From assembly GCA_002372135.1 (NCBI GenBank), contig DFIN01000043.1:462-29563 (forward strand): DNA of 29,102 bases, read 5' to 3'. Origin of the DNA: Bacteroidales bacterium UBA3696 (GTDB lineage: Bacteria > Bacteroidota > Bacteroidia > Bacteroidales > Paludibacteraceae). Shown piece after piece: positions 22,332 through 29,102 of the stretch. The translations under genes were made by a program, and so were the position numbers. Numbering within the stretch: position 1 is the stretch's first letter; each line of letters opens with the position of its first letter. Below the pieces are notes generated by a model. It had not been told where the DNA came from. It was given only the letters and a program-made list of their open reading frames with translations, and searched no databases.

Positions 22332-23594
22332 ATGAATATACAGTCCTACATAGATTCTTTTTTCAAACGCATTGTGGATACATGGGGCGTGTTTGTACTT
22401 GAGTTGAGGCGCGTGTTCCGTGATTCGGGTGTAGTGCTGATTTTCTTTGTGGCAGGACTGGCGTATCCGATATTGTATAACCTAATCTATTACCGCAATG
22501 TGGTGCAGCAAGTGCCTGTGGCGGTGGTGGATATGTCCGGTTCGCCAGAGAGTCGCGAGTTTATTTTTCGTTATGATGCGACGGCCGAGGTGGAGGTGAA
22601 ATATGCTTGCACAAGTATGGCAGAAGCGGAGCAGTTGCTCAAAGAGCAAAAGATACATGGTATTCTGTATATACCGGCAGATTATGCCGCTGTGTTGCAT
22701 GGCGGACTGGAAACGGCTCATCTCTCGCTCTACTGCGATATGTCTTCCTTCCTCTATATGAAGAATGTCTATCTGGCTGCCAATATGGTCATGTTGGACT
22801 ATATGAATCGCATCCAAGTGGATCGGTATGAGGCTATGAATGTGGGTGAGCAGATGAGTTGGGCATTGGTGCAATCCGTTCCTTACGAGGCCGTTAATCT
22901 GTTTAACCCCACGGGCGGGTATGGCACTTTTTTGGTGTTGCCCATTCTGGTACTGATTGTACACCAGACGCTCTTTTTCGGTATCAATATGCTGCAAGGT
23001 ACTGCGCGTGAGGAGAACAAGGAGGTTTTCATTTTACCCGGCAGGAAACGTCGTTACTCTGTGTTCCGCCTTCTATTGGGGCGCGGGGCGGCCTATTTTG
23101 TCCTATATATGGCTATAGGTGCATTCGGAATGATATTAGTTCCGCGCTGGTTCGACTTGCCTTGTATGGCTGTAGTGGGTGATATATTGCGATTTATGGT
23201 ACCTTTCCTGTTGGCAACCATCTATTTTTCGATTTTCTTTGCCTCGTTCCAGAAAGAGCGGGAAACGGGAATGGTGACGATGCTTTTTTCGTCGTTGATA
23301 TTTTTCTTTGTATCGGGAGTAAGTTGGCCGTTGGAAAGTATGAATCCGATTTGGAAATGGTTGGGCGGTTGGTTGCCTTCCACGTGGGGAATGCATGGGT
23401 ATGTGCACATGCAGTCCATGGGAGCCTCGCTGACGGCTACTTCCCATGAATACTATATGCTGTGGCTGTTGGCAGCATTCTACTTTCTTGCTTGTGTGGT
23501 ACTATACGCCGTCCGTGCACGAATGCATGATGCTGCGGCTCGCAGGCAAGATAGTCTGCGTTTGAAACATTTAAAAGAAAGACTTACAGTATGA
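22332..23594 (+). CDS. ABC-2 type permease (second of pair)
   Basis: A 420-residue paralogue of the preceding gene with the same plan: an N-terminal helix (about 32-54), an external domain with PVAVVDMSGSPESREFIFRYD and IHGILYIPADYAAVL, and about five to six C-terminal helices. The tail (about 395-420) is strongly basic and charged. No nucleotide-binding domain is fused, and no ATPase gene lies in the run, so energy must come from a subunit encoded elsewhere or the pair works differently. The stop overlaps the DHH gene by 4 bases (ATGA). Confidence 0.9.
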   Translation: MNIQSYIDSFFKRIVDTWGVFVLELRRVFRDSGVVLIFFVAGLAYPILYNLIYYRNVVQQVPVAVVDMSGSPESREFIFRYDATAEVEVKYACTSMAEAEQLLKEQKIHGILYIPADYAAVLHGGLETAHLSLYCDMSSFLYMKNVYLAANMVMLDYMNRIQVDRYEAMNVGEQMSWALVQSVPYEAVNLFNPTGGYGTFLVLPILVLIVHQTLFFGINMLQGTAREENKEVFILPGRKRRYSVFRLLLGRGAAYFVLYMAIGAFGMILVPRWFDLPCMAVVGDILRFMVPFLLATIYFSIFFASFQKERETGMVTMLFSSLIFFFVSGVSWPLESMNPIWKWLGGWLPSTWGMHGYVHMQSMGASLTATSHEYYMLWLLAAFYFLACVVLYAVRARMHDAAARRQDSLRLKHLKERLTV

Positions 23595-24688
23595 TTTCTC
23601 TCTTTTCTCATGAAAGTGTACGGCAAGCCGCTTCGCTTTTGGCTAAATCGCAGCATGTGGCTATCTTGACTCACATCTCGCCCGATGGGGACGCAATGGG
23701 TTCTTCGTTGGGATTGCGACACTGGTTGCAAAGCCTTTCTTCGCAGCCTACGGTGCATAATATAGTACCTACTCTTTATCCCGATTTTTTGTCGTGGATG
23801 CCGGCTGCCGATACGATATGTGTCTTTGAAAAAGACCCGGAGCAGGCATGTCGCTACTTGCAGGAGGCCGACTTGATTATCTGCACGGATTTCAACGAGC
23901 CTTATCGTATTGGTGCCTTAGGAGAGAGGCTGGTGGAAACCTTATCCGACCGGCATCCGCCCTGCATACTCATCGACCATCATCTTCATCCTGCCGCATT
24001 TGCCGATGTCGTATTCTCGTATCCGGAGATGCCTTCCGCCAGCGAGTTGGTTTTTCGGCTGGTCAGGCAGTGGCAGTCGTTAGCTGACTTCCCTGTCTTG
24101 CAGCAACCTTTAACGCTCGACGCTGCCACCTGTCTTTATACAGGCATGATGACCGATACGGGCAATTTCTCGTTCAACAGCAACTACCCCGAAATGTACG
24201 AAATAGTAGGTCAGTTGGTACAAATGGGGGTGGATAAGGATGCCGTTTATAACAAAGTGTTTAATGCCTATTCGGCAGATAGAATGAGGCTGGTAGGCTA
24301 TTGCTTGTATCAGAAAATGAAGATTTTTCCCGAGTACCATACGGCTCTTATCAGTTTGAGCAGACGCGAACTATATCGCTTTAATTTTCGGTCAGGCGAT
24401 GCGGAAGGTATTGTCAATATGCCGTTGCAGATTAAGGATATCTACTATTCCTGTTTTATGCGGGAGGACAAGGTGATGCCTGCCGAACAAGTCTTTGCCA
24501 ACGGCTCGAAAACGAAGGTGAAAATCTCCATGCGTTCGCAAGGCGACCGACCCGTCAATGTGTTCTGCCATGATGTGTTTCACGGTGGCGGGCACAAAAA
24601 TGCTTCCGGCGGCGAGTTTTACGGTTCCATCGGCGATGCCGTACAGCTATTTGAACAGAACTATACGAATTACCTTTTGAACATTTAA
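23591..24688 (+). CDS. DHH/DHHA1 phosphoesterase, NrnA-like
   Basis: A 365-residue cytosolic protein. DHH-domain motifs are THISPDGDAMGSS (H28, D32, D34), TDFNE (D100), IDHHLHP (D129, H130, H131) and TGMMTDTGNF, which together bind two Mn ions. The DHHA1 domain ends in GGGHKNASGG, the substrate-binding loop. NrnA-type enzymes degrade nanoRNA and/or dephosphorylate pAp; some relatives cleave cyclic dinucleotides. The absence of membrane or PAS domains argues against a GdpP role. Translation is coupled to the permease by the ATGA overlap, although the functions seem unrelated. Confidence 0.9.
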   Translation: MISLFSHESVRQAASLLAKSQHVAILTHISPDGDAMGSSLGLRHWLQSLSSQPTVHNIVPTLYPDFLSWMPAADTICVFEKDPEQACRYLQEADLIICTDFNEPYRIGALGERLVETLSDRHPPCILIDHHLHPAAFADVVFSYPEMPSASELVFRLVRQWQSLADFPVLQQPLTLDAATCLYTGMMTDTGNFSFNSNYPEMYEIVGQLVQMGVDKDAVYNKVFNAYSADRMRLVGYCLYQKMKIFPEYHTALISLSRRELYRFNFRSGDAEGIVNMPLQIKDIYYSCFMREDKVMPAEQVFANGSKTKVKISMRSQGDRPVNVFCHDVFHGGGHKNASGGEFYGSIGDAVQLFEQNYTNYLLNI

Positions 24689-24710
24689 CTTAACATATCC
24701 ATATATTCCC

Positions 24711-27614
24711 ATGAAAAAGATTCTAACTATTCTTTTGGCATTTGTTGCCGTTACGGTCTTGGCAAAGGATTATCCTTATGTGACCGTACCTAACGATCCG
24801 ATGCAGGCTCGTCAGTACACGTTAGACAATGGCTTGACGGTCTATATGACCCGCAATGCCGAGAAACCTGAAATCCAGACTATGATAGGTGTGCGCGCCG
24901 GAGGTCAGAACGACCCCGAAACATCTACCGGCTTGGCACACTACTTGGAGCACATGATGTTCAAAGGAACCCATTTGTACGGAACCACCGACTATGAAAA
25001 AGAACGTCCTTATCTGGAGCAGATTTACGACTTGTATGAACTTTACGGTCAAACAACCGACCCCGCTCAAAGAGCGGCTATTTACCATCAGATTGACAGC
25101 ATTTCCTATCTGAGTTCACAAGTTGCTATTGCCAACGAGTTTGACAAACTCATGTCGCTTATCGGGGCGTCGGGGGTGAATGCCTATACCAGTGCCGACC
25201 GTACCTGCTACCACGAAGTTATTCCAGCCGGCGAATTGCGCCGTTGGGCGATGATAGAGTCCGACCGCTTCCAGAATATGGTTTTGCGCGGTTTTCATAC
25301 CGAGTTGGAGGCTGTCTATGAGGAGTTTAATATGTATAGCACAATGGATCAGGATAAGGTAATGCTTGCTGTGGACAATATCCTTTATCCCGATGTACCT
25401 TATCGCCAACACTCCGTAATCGGAACGCAGGAGCATCTGAAAAATCCATCGCTCAAAAACATCAAGAAATTCTATGACAACTATTACCGCCCAAATAATG
25501 TGGTAATCTGCTTGTCAGGCGATTTAGATTATGACAAAACAATTGCCATCGTGGACGAATACTTCGGCTCGTGGCAACCCTCTGACCATATACCGGCTTT
25601 TGTTACACCCGAGCAGGCTGCGTTGACCGTGCACAAAGATACAATAGTATATGGAAAAGAAGCACCGGAAGTGTGGATGGGTTGGCGTATGCCCGCTATT
25701 ACGCACGAAGATATGGATGCCATAGAGGTCATGGAGCAAGTGCTGCAAAACGGTAAGTGCGGATTGTTGGACGTGGATGTGGACCAGAAACAACTCATGT
25801 TGAGCGTGGGTGCGGGAGCGTTATCCGGCAGAGATTTTACGACCTTCTACCTGATCGGACAACCGAAGGAAGGACAGACTTTGGAGCAAGTAAGGCAGAT
25901 TTTGCTGGCAGAAATAGAAAAACTGAAACGGGGCGAGTTTTCCGACCGTATGTTGCAAGCCATCAATGCCAATCAACGCCGCCACGAGATGCAACGCCTC
26001 GAGTCCAATCGTGCCCGTGCCGATATGTTCCTGACAGCCTTTATCTACAACATACCCTATGCTGATTTATTGAACGAGTTGGACCGTAAGGCTCGTATTA
26101 CCAAAGAGGATATTATGCGTGTGGCCATTCGCTATTTTACGGATAGTTATGCCTGTGTATTCAAGCGACAAGGAGAGGATGTCAATCCCCCGAAGGTGGA
26201 AAAACCGAAAATAACGCCTATCGAAATGAATCGTGAGGCACAATCCGCACGCGTGAAAGAGTTAGCAGCTATGTCTGCCGACCAACTGCAACCGCAGTAC
26301 CTCAATTTTGATAAAGACTTGCGTCGCTCCACTCTGCAAAACGGTCAGGAACTGCTCTATGTGCAAAACAAAGAGAATGAACTGTTTGAACTCGATTTTG
26401 TGATTGAGAAAGGTACGCTGCAAGACCCCTCTTTATCCCTTGCCACCGACTTGCTCGGATACCTCGGTACGGCTACGATGACTACTGAGATTTTCAAGTC
26501 TGCCCTTTATCAGATTGCCGCTGAGGCGGGTGCTTATTGCAGCGGAAACGAAACGCATTTCGCCATCTATGGCTTGCAGGAGAATTTTGATAAAACTCTT
26601 CAACTGTTGGAAGATTGGGTGCTAACCGCCCGCGCGGAAGAAACAGTGTATCGCGAGGTGGTGGCAGACCGCATCAAAGCCCACGAGGATAGCAAATTGG
26701 ATCAACGCTCCTGCTTCAACAACCTGCGCACCTATGGTACCTACGGCAAGAAGAACTTCCGCAAGATGGTGCTCACTCCTGATCAGATGAACCGTCTGTC
26801 CGGCGAAAAAGTGCTCACCCGTCTGCGTGCTCTTATCCCCGGAATTTGCCGTGTTACGTACTATGGTCCCATGAGTGAATACGACCTGAAGCGTACACTC
26901 AACTCGCAGTCCAAATTAATAGCACAAGGTAGCCGTGAACTGCAAATCCATTCGCCGCGTCTGCAACCCGAGCAGGTGAAGAAAAATGAAGTGTTCATCG
27001 CTCCGTTTGATGCCAACACAACCTATTATGTAGGGTATGCCAACTGGGGCGAGATGTATGATGCCAAGGATGAAGCTATCATACGTCTATATAATGAGTA
27101 TTTCGACGGATCAATGGGCTCCATCGTCTTCCAAGAGATGCGTGAGGCTCGTGCGCTGTGCTATACGTCTGCGGCAGCCTATCGAATGGCAGATTATGCG
27201 GGTGAGAAGAACTACTACATCACCTACATCATCACCCAAAACGATAAGTTGAAAGATTGTATGCTGACCTTTGACTCCATTTGCAACTTCATGCCGATGT
27301 CAGAGGCAGCGTTTGCGCAAGCCAAGTCCTCCCTGCTCAAGAGCATAGAGAAACGTCGTTATGTGCGTTCTGCTCCGATTGGCTCATACCTCAACTTCCG
27401 CGACAAAGGTTGGGACCATGACCGCTTTGAAGATATCTACCGTGAGGTGCAGAACCTGACCTTGCAAGACGTGCAGGCTTTCCAACAAAAGCACGTAGCT
27501 AACCGCACCTTCCGCTATTTCTTCTTGGGGAACGAAAACGAAATGCCTATGGATTTCCTCAAAGAACGCGGTAAGATTCGCCGTTTGAGCGTGAAGGATA
27601 TATTTGTTTATTGA
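24711..27614 (+). CDS. M16 family zinc peptidase (pitrilysin/insulinase-like)
   Basis: A 967-residue secreted or periplasmic protein with a signal peptide (MKKILTILLAFVAVTVLA, cleavage near 18). The inverted zinc motif HYLEH (H77, E80, H81) is intact, and ELEAVYEEF (198-206) provides the third ligand. It is further from HxxEH than usual because of a helical insert (about 98-140). NAYTSADRTCYHEV (157-170) is the usual substrate-binding strand region. Residues about 530-967 form the second, non-catalytic M16 half. Such clamshell enzymes degrade peptides up to several kDa, fitting an asaccharolytic or amino-acid-fermenting lifestyle. The gene is 22 bases after the DHH stop. Confidence 0.93.
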   Translation: MKKILTILLAFVAVTVLAKDYPYVTVPNDPMQARQYTLDNGLTVYMTRNAEKPEIQTMIGVRAGGQNDPETSTGLAHYLEHMMFKGTHLYGTTDYEKERPYLEQIYDLYELYGQTTDPAQRAAIYHQIDSISYLSSQVAIANEFDKLMSLIGASGVNAYTSADRTCYHEVIPAGELRRWAMIESDRFQNMVLRGFHTELEAVYEEFNMYSTMDQDKVMLAVDNILYPDVPYRQHSVIGTQEHLKNPSLKNIKKFYDNYYRPNNVVICLSGDLDYDKTIAIVDEYFGSWQPSDHIPAFVTPEQAALTVHKDTIVYGKEAPEVWMGWRMPAITHEDMDAIEVMEQVLQNGKCGLLDVDVDQKQLMLSVGAGALSGRDFTTFYLIGQPKEGQTLEQVRQILLAEIEKLKRGEFSDRMLQAINANQRRHEMQRLESNRARADMFLTAFIYNIPYADLLNELDRKARITKEDIMRVAIRYFTDSYACVFKRQGEDVNPPKVEKPKITPIEMNREAQSARVKELAAMSADQLQPQYLNFDKDLRRSTLQNGQELLYVQNKENELFELDFVIEKGTLQDPSLSLATDLLGYLGTATMTTEIFKSALYQIAAEAGAYCSGNETHFAIYGLQENFDKTLQLLEDWVLTARAEETVYREVVADRIKAHEDSKLDQRSCFNNLRTYGTYGKKNFRKMVLTPDQMNRLSGEKVLTRLRALIPGICRVTYYGPMSEYDLKRTLNSQSKLIAQGSRELQIHSPRLQPEQVKKNEVFIAPFDANTTYYVGYANWGEMYDAKDEAIIRLYNEYFDGSMGSIVFQEMREARALCYTSAAAYRMADYAGEKNYYITYIITQNDKLKDCMLTFDSICNFMPMSEAAFAQAKSSLLKSIEKRRYVRSAPIGSYLNFRDKGWDHDRFEDIYREVQNLTLQDVQAFQQKHVANRTFRYFFLGNENEMPMDFLKERGKIRRLSVKDIFVY

Positions 27615-27622
27615 CAGCAACG

Positions 27623-28147
27623 ATGAACTATCCTATTAAATATACGGCTACAGCCGTTAAGGAAGCTATGAATCGTACGGTGAGCACCCTTCTGCAAAGA
27701 GGGGTACTCACCCGCGATACGGTCTATCTGGTGATGATGAACGGCGGCTGCTGGTTTGCATCGCACTTCTTTGACTTGTTGGATGAACCTGACAATGAGG
27801 TCTATTACCTCAAAGCCCACTCTTACCATGGAACTGAGCGCGGTGAATTGAGTTGGGACTATCTGCCAGACATGCAGTTAGCAGGGCGGGATGTGGTTCT
27901 GCTGGACGATATATGCGATTCGGGCAAGACGGCAGAAGCCGTTTATCGCTATCTGATGGAAGATCTGCAACAATCACCTCGTTCCGTCAGCCTCCTCACC
28001 CTTTTAAGCCGCACCTCTACCATCCTCCATTGCCCGATGAACCACTATGCCTGTATCGTGGACCCGTCGCAAGACTTTTTTGTGGGCTGCGGCTTGGATA
28101 ACAACGGCGAGGGACGTATGCTCCCGTATGTGGGTATCGTTCAATAA
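27623..28147 (+). CDS. HPRT-like phosphoribosyltransferase
   Basis: A 174-residue protein of hypoxanthine-guanine phosphoribosyltransferase size. LMMNGG-like VMMNGGCWFASHFF (37-50) is the PPi loop region, VVLLDDICDSGKTA (91-104, acidic D95/D96) the PRPP motif, and FVGCGLDNNGEGRMLPYVGIV near the end matches the HPRT closing segment FVxGYGLDxxxxxRxLPYIG. It would make IMP or GMP from the base and PRPP. I chose ATG 27623 over an in-frame TTG at 27611; the ATG is 8 bases after the M16 stop. No hairpin terminator was seen after the gene. Confidence 0.85.
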   Translation: MNYPIKYTATAVKEAMNRTVSTLLQRGVLTRDTVYLVMMNGGCWFASHFFDLLDEPDNEVYYLKAHSYHGTERGELSWDYLPDMQLAGRDVVLLDDICDSGKTAEAVYRYLMEDLQQSPRSVSLLTLLSRTSTILHCPMNHYACIVDPSQDFFVGCGLDNNGEGRMLPYVGIVQ

Positions 28148-28161
28148 AAATATGGGTTTCC

Positions 28162-28201
28162 TTTGACAAAAATAATAAAACCGACTAAAAAATTTGTCAA
28201 A
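28162..28201. repeat. Inverted repeat over the amylase promoter
   Basis: TTTGACAAA (28162-28170) and TTTGTCAAA (28193-28201) are perfect inverted copies 22 bases apart. The right arm contains the -33 element of the amylase promoter, so a dimeric regulator bound here would contact it. The repeat is seen; the regulatory role is inference. Confidence 0.35.
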
Positions 28202-28223
28202 AAGTAATTTTGCAGTATATTTG
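28193..28223 (+). promoter_or_regulatory. Promoter of the alpha-amylase-like gene
   Basis: TTTG (28193-28196), exactly 19 bases, and TATATTTG (28216-28223) form a perfect Bacteroidetes promoter. Initiation near 28230 gives a leader of about 28 bases before the ATG at 28258. Confidence 0.8.
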
Positions 28224-28257
28224 CCCCGCAATTAGATAAGAAACAAACGAAAAAAAC

Positions 28258-29102
28258 ATGACAAGACTACAGGTGAAAACGGCTGTGTGTCTGTGTGTAA
28301 GTATGCTTACACTGGCAGCACGAGCCGAGTATGGAATTCTAGTGAATGACTCCTTGTATTATACAGCATCGCCCCAAGATAGTAAGGACGAAGCCGGTCG
28401 CGACCAATACAAAGCCAGCGTGGCTTTGGAGGTAGGCGACCATTTTTGTGTCTATGACAAGGACAACGTGACGGCGTTTGTGGCAGAGTTGCAAGAAGGG
28501 GCACAATATGGCAGCCTCAAAACCAATTTTACCGAAAGCAGCAAGTATGCCGTTTGCAATGTGGCAGGCTGCTACGATTTCTATATCAAACTCAAGCAGA
28601 ACGATGACCGTATATGGGTATGTGCCGGTACAACCTGTCATGCTACTCCCGTTGTCATATCCGGCGGTTCAATACCCACACCGATCAAGTCTTGCTATGG
28701 TATTCGCAAAGAGGATGGCACCTACATCGCAGGGCAGAAGAATACAGCCTACACCGGTCAGGGCGTGGAATACATGATGCTGGGCATAACTCTGCAAGCG
28801 GGCGAACGCTTCCAACTATGTGATAGTTGCAACAGCATGAGTACATGGGTGGAGAACTTGGACGGTGCCAGCACGATGTGCGTGAGCAAAGACGATAGTT
28901 GGTACACTGCCACCGAGACTGCCCAATACGACATCTATCTCAAGATGATTGACTTTGGCAACAATGTGGTCTTCATCGGTTCGGACAACTGCTCGCAACA
29001 TAGTGCCGTGCCTTCGCAAAGTACCGATGTGCTTATGCAAGGCTTCTACTATAATTCCTATGAAGTGAACGACACCATCGGCAATGGAACGGACCTGTAC
29101 GG
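28258..29102 (+). CDS. Secreted alpha-amylase-like protein with N-terminal repeats, partial
   Basis: The frame is open from ATG 28258 to the window edge (281 residues; the 3' end is missing). A signal peptide (hydrophobic 8-20) with a probable ARA cleavage at 23 is followed by two tandem domains of about 95 residues (25-121 and 147-240). Each begins YGI and ends in a YD-x-Y-x-K strand, and together they hold about ten cysteines. Then VLMQGFYYNSYEV (258-270) closely resembles the opening of GH13 alpha-amylase catalytic domains (MLQGFYWDSY type). The repeats may be carbohydrate-binding modules. The enzyme would hydrolyse starch or glycogen outside the cytoplasm. The GH13 call rests on a short segment because the catalytic residues lie beyond the window. 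Confidence 0.72.
   Translation, partial: MTRLQVKTAVCLCVSMLTLAARAEYGILVNDSLYYTASPQDSKDEAGRDQYKASVALEVGDHFCVYDKDNVTAFVAELQEGAQYGSLKTNFTESSKYAVCNVAGCYDFYIKLKQNDDRIWVCAGTTCHATPVVISGGSIPTPIKSCYGIRKEDGTYIAGQKNTAYTGQGVEYMMLGITLQAGERFQLCDSCNSMSTWVENLDGASTMCVSKDDSWYTATETAQYDIYLKMIDFGNNVVFIGSDNCSQHSAVPSQSTDVLMQGFYYNSYEVNDTIGNGTDLY

Noticed and set aside
1..29102. Mobile element, prophage or CRISPR array
   Set aside because: No transposase, integrase, phage protein, spaced repeat array or target-site duplication was found; the tRNA-Phe is followed by a terminator and not by an integrase or a repeated tRNA end.

Overview
The window reads as a chromosomal segment of an anaerobic Bacteroidetes, most likely a member of the Bacteroidales. 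Three things point that way. Several promoters fit the Bacteroidetes pattern TTTG-N19/20-TAnnTTTG, and Shine-Dalgarno sequences are almost absent. Bacteroidetes-typical small families occur (DUF3467, a DUF4491 pair). The catabolic genes are those of amino-acid-fermenting, butyrate-forming Bacteroidales. Coding density is high and no gap without a gene exceeds about 205 bases. No insertion sequence, phage gene, CRISPR array or rRNA was seen.

Layout. Positions 1-3483 (minus strand): a partial nucleoside phosphorylase, a DUF3467 protein and a membrane glycosyltransferase, closely spaced, with a separate SDR epimerase-like gene upstream that carries a zinc-ribbon-like tail. Positions 3593-4414 (plus): tRNA-Phe with its own promoter and terminator, then two overlapping DUF4491 paralogues. 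Positions 4422-9188 (plus): one apparent transcription unit with promoter and terminator, holding kamD-kamE (B12/PLP-dependent lysine 5,6-aminomutase) and two secreted metallo-beta-lactamase-fold paralogues, the first of which has lost most of its metal ligands. Positions 9268-11627: a divergent pair, a YbaK/ProX-type tRNA editing protein (minus) and an AspT/YidE-type transporter (plus). Positions 11763-17229 (plus): a butyrate operon, CoA-transferase subunit B - crotonase - 3-hydroxybutyryl-CoA dehydrogenase - butyryl-CoA dehydrogenase - etfB - etfA, closed by a long palindrome. Positions 17291-18574 (minus): an AmpG-like MFS permease. Positions 18625-28147 (plus): a tightly packed run, TolC-like channel - HlyD-like adaptor - two ABC-2 permeases with no ATPase - DHH phosphoesterase - M16 peptidase - HPRT-like phosphoribosyltransferase. 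Positions 28193 to the end: promoter and start of a secreted alpha-amylase with two N-terminal repeats, cut by the window edge.

How the genes fit. KamDE converts beta-lysine to 3,5-diaminohexanoate. In known lysine fermenters the later steps yield acetoacetate and crotonyl-CoA, and the second operon here could reduce crotonyl-CoA to butyryl-CoA (Bcd/EtfAB) and move CoA to acetoacetate (CoA-transferase). The intervening enzymes (lysine 2,3-aminomutase, kdd, kce, kal) and the CoA-transferase A subunit are not in this window, so the pathway is split here or encoded partly elsewhere. The least explained items are the catalytic-plus-degenerate secreted MBL pair in the kamDE operon and the exporter without an ATPase.
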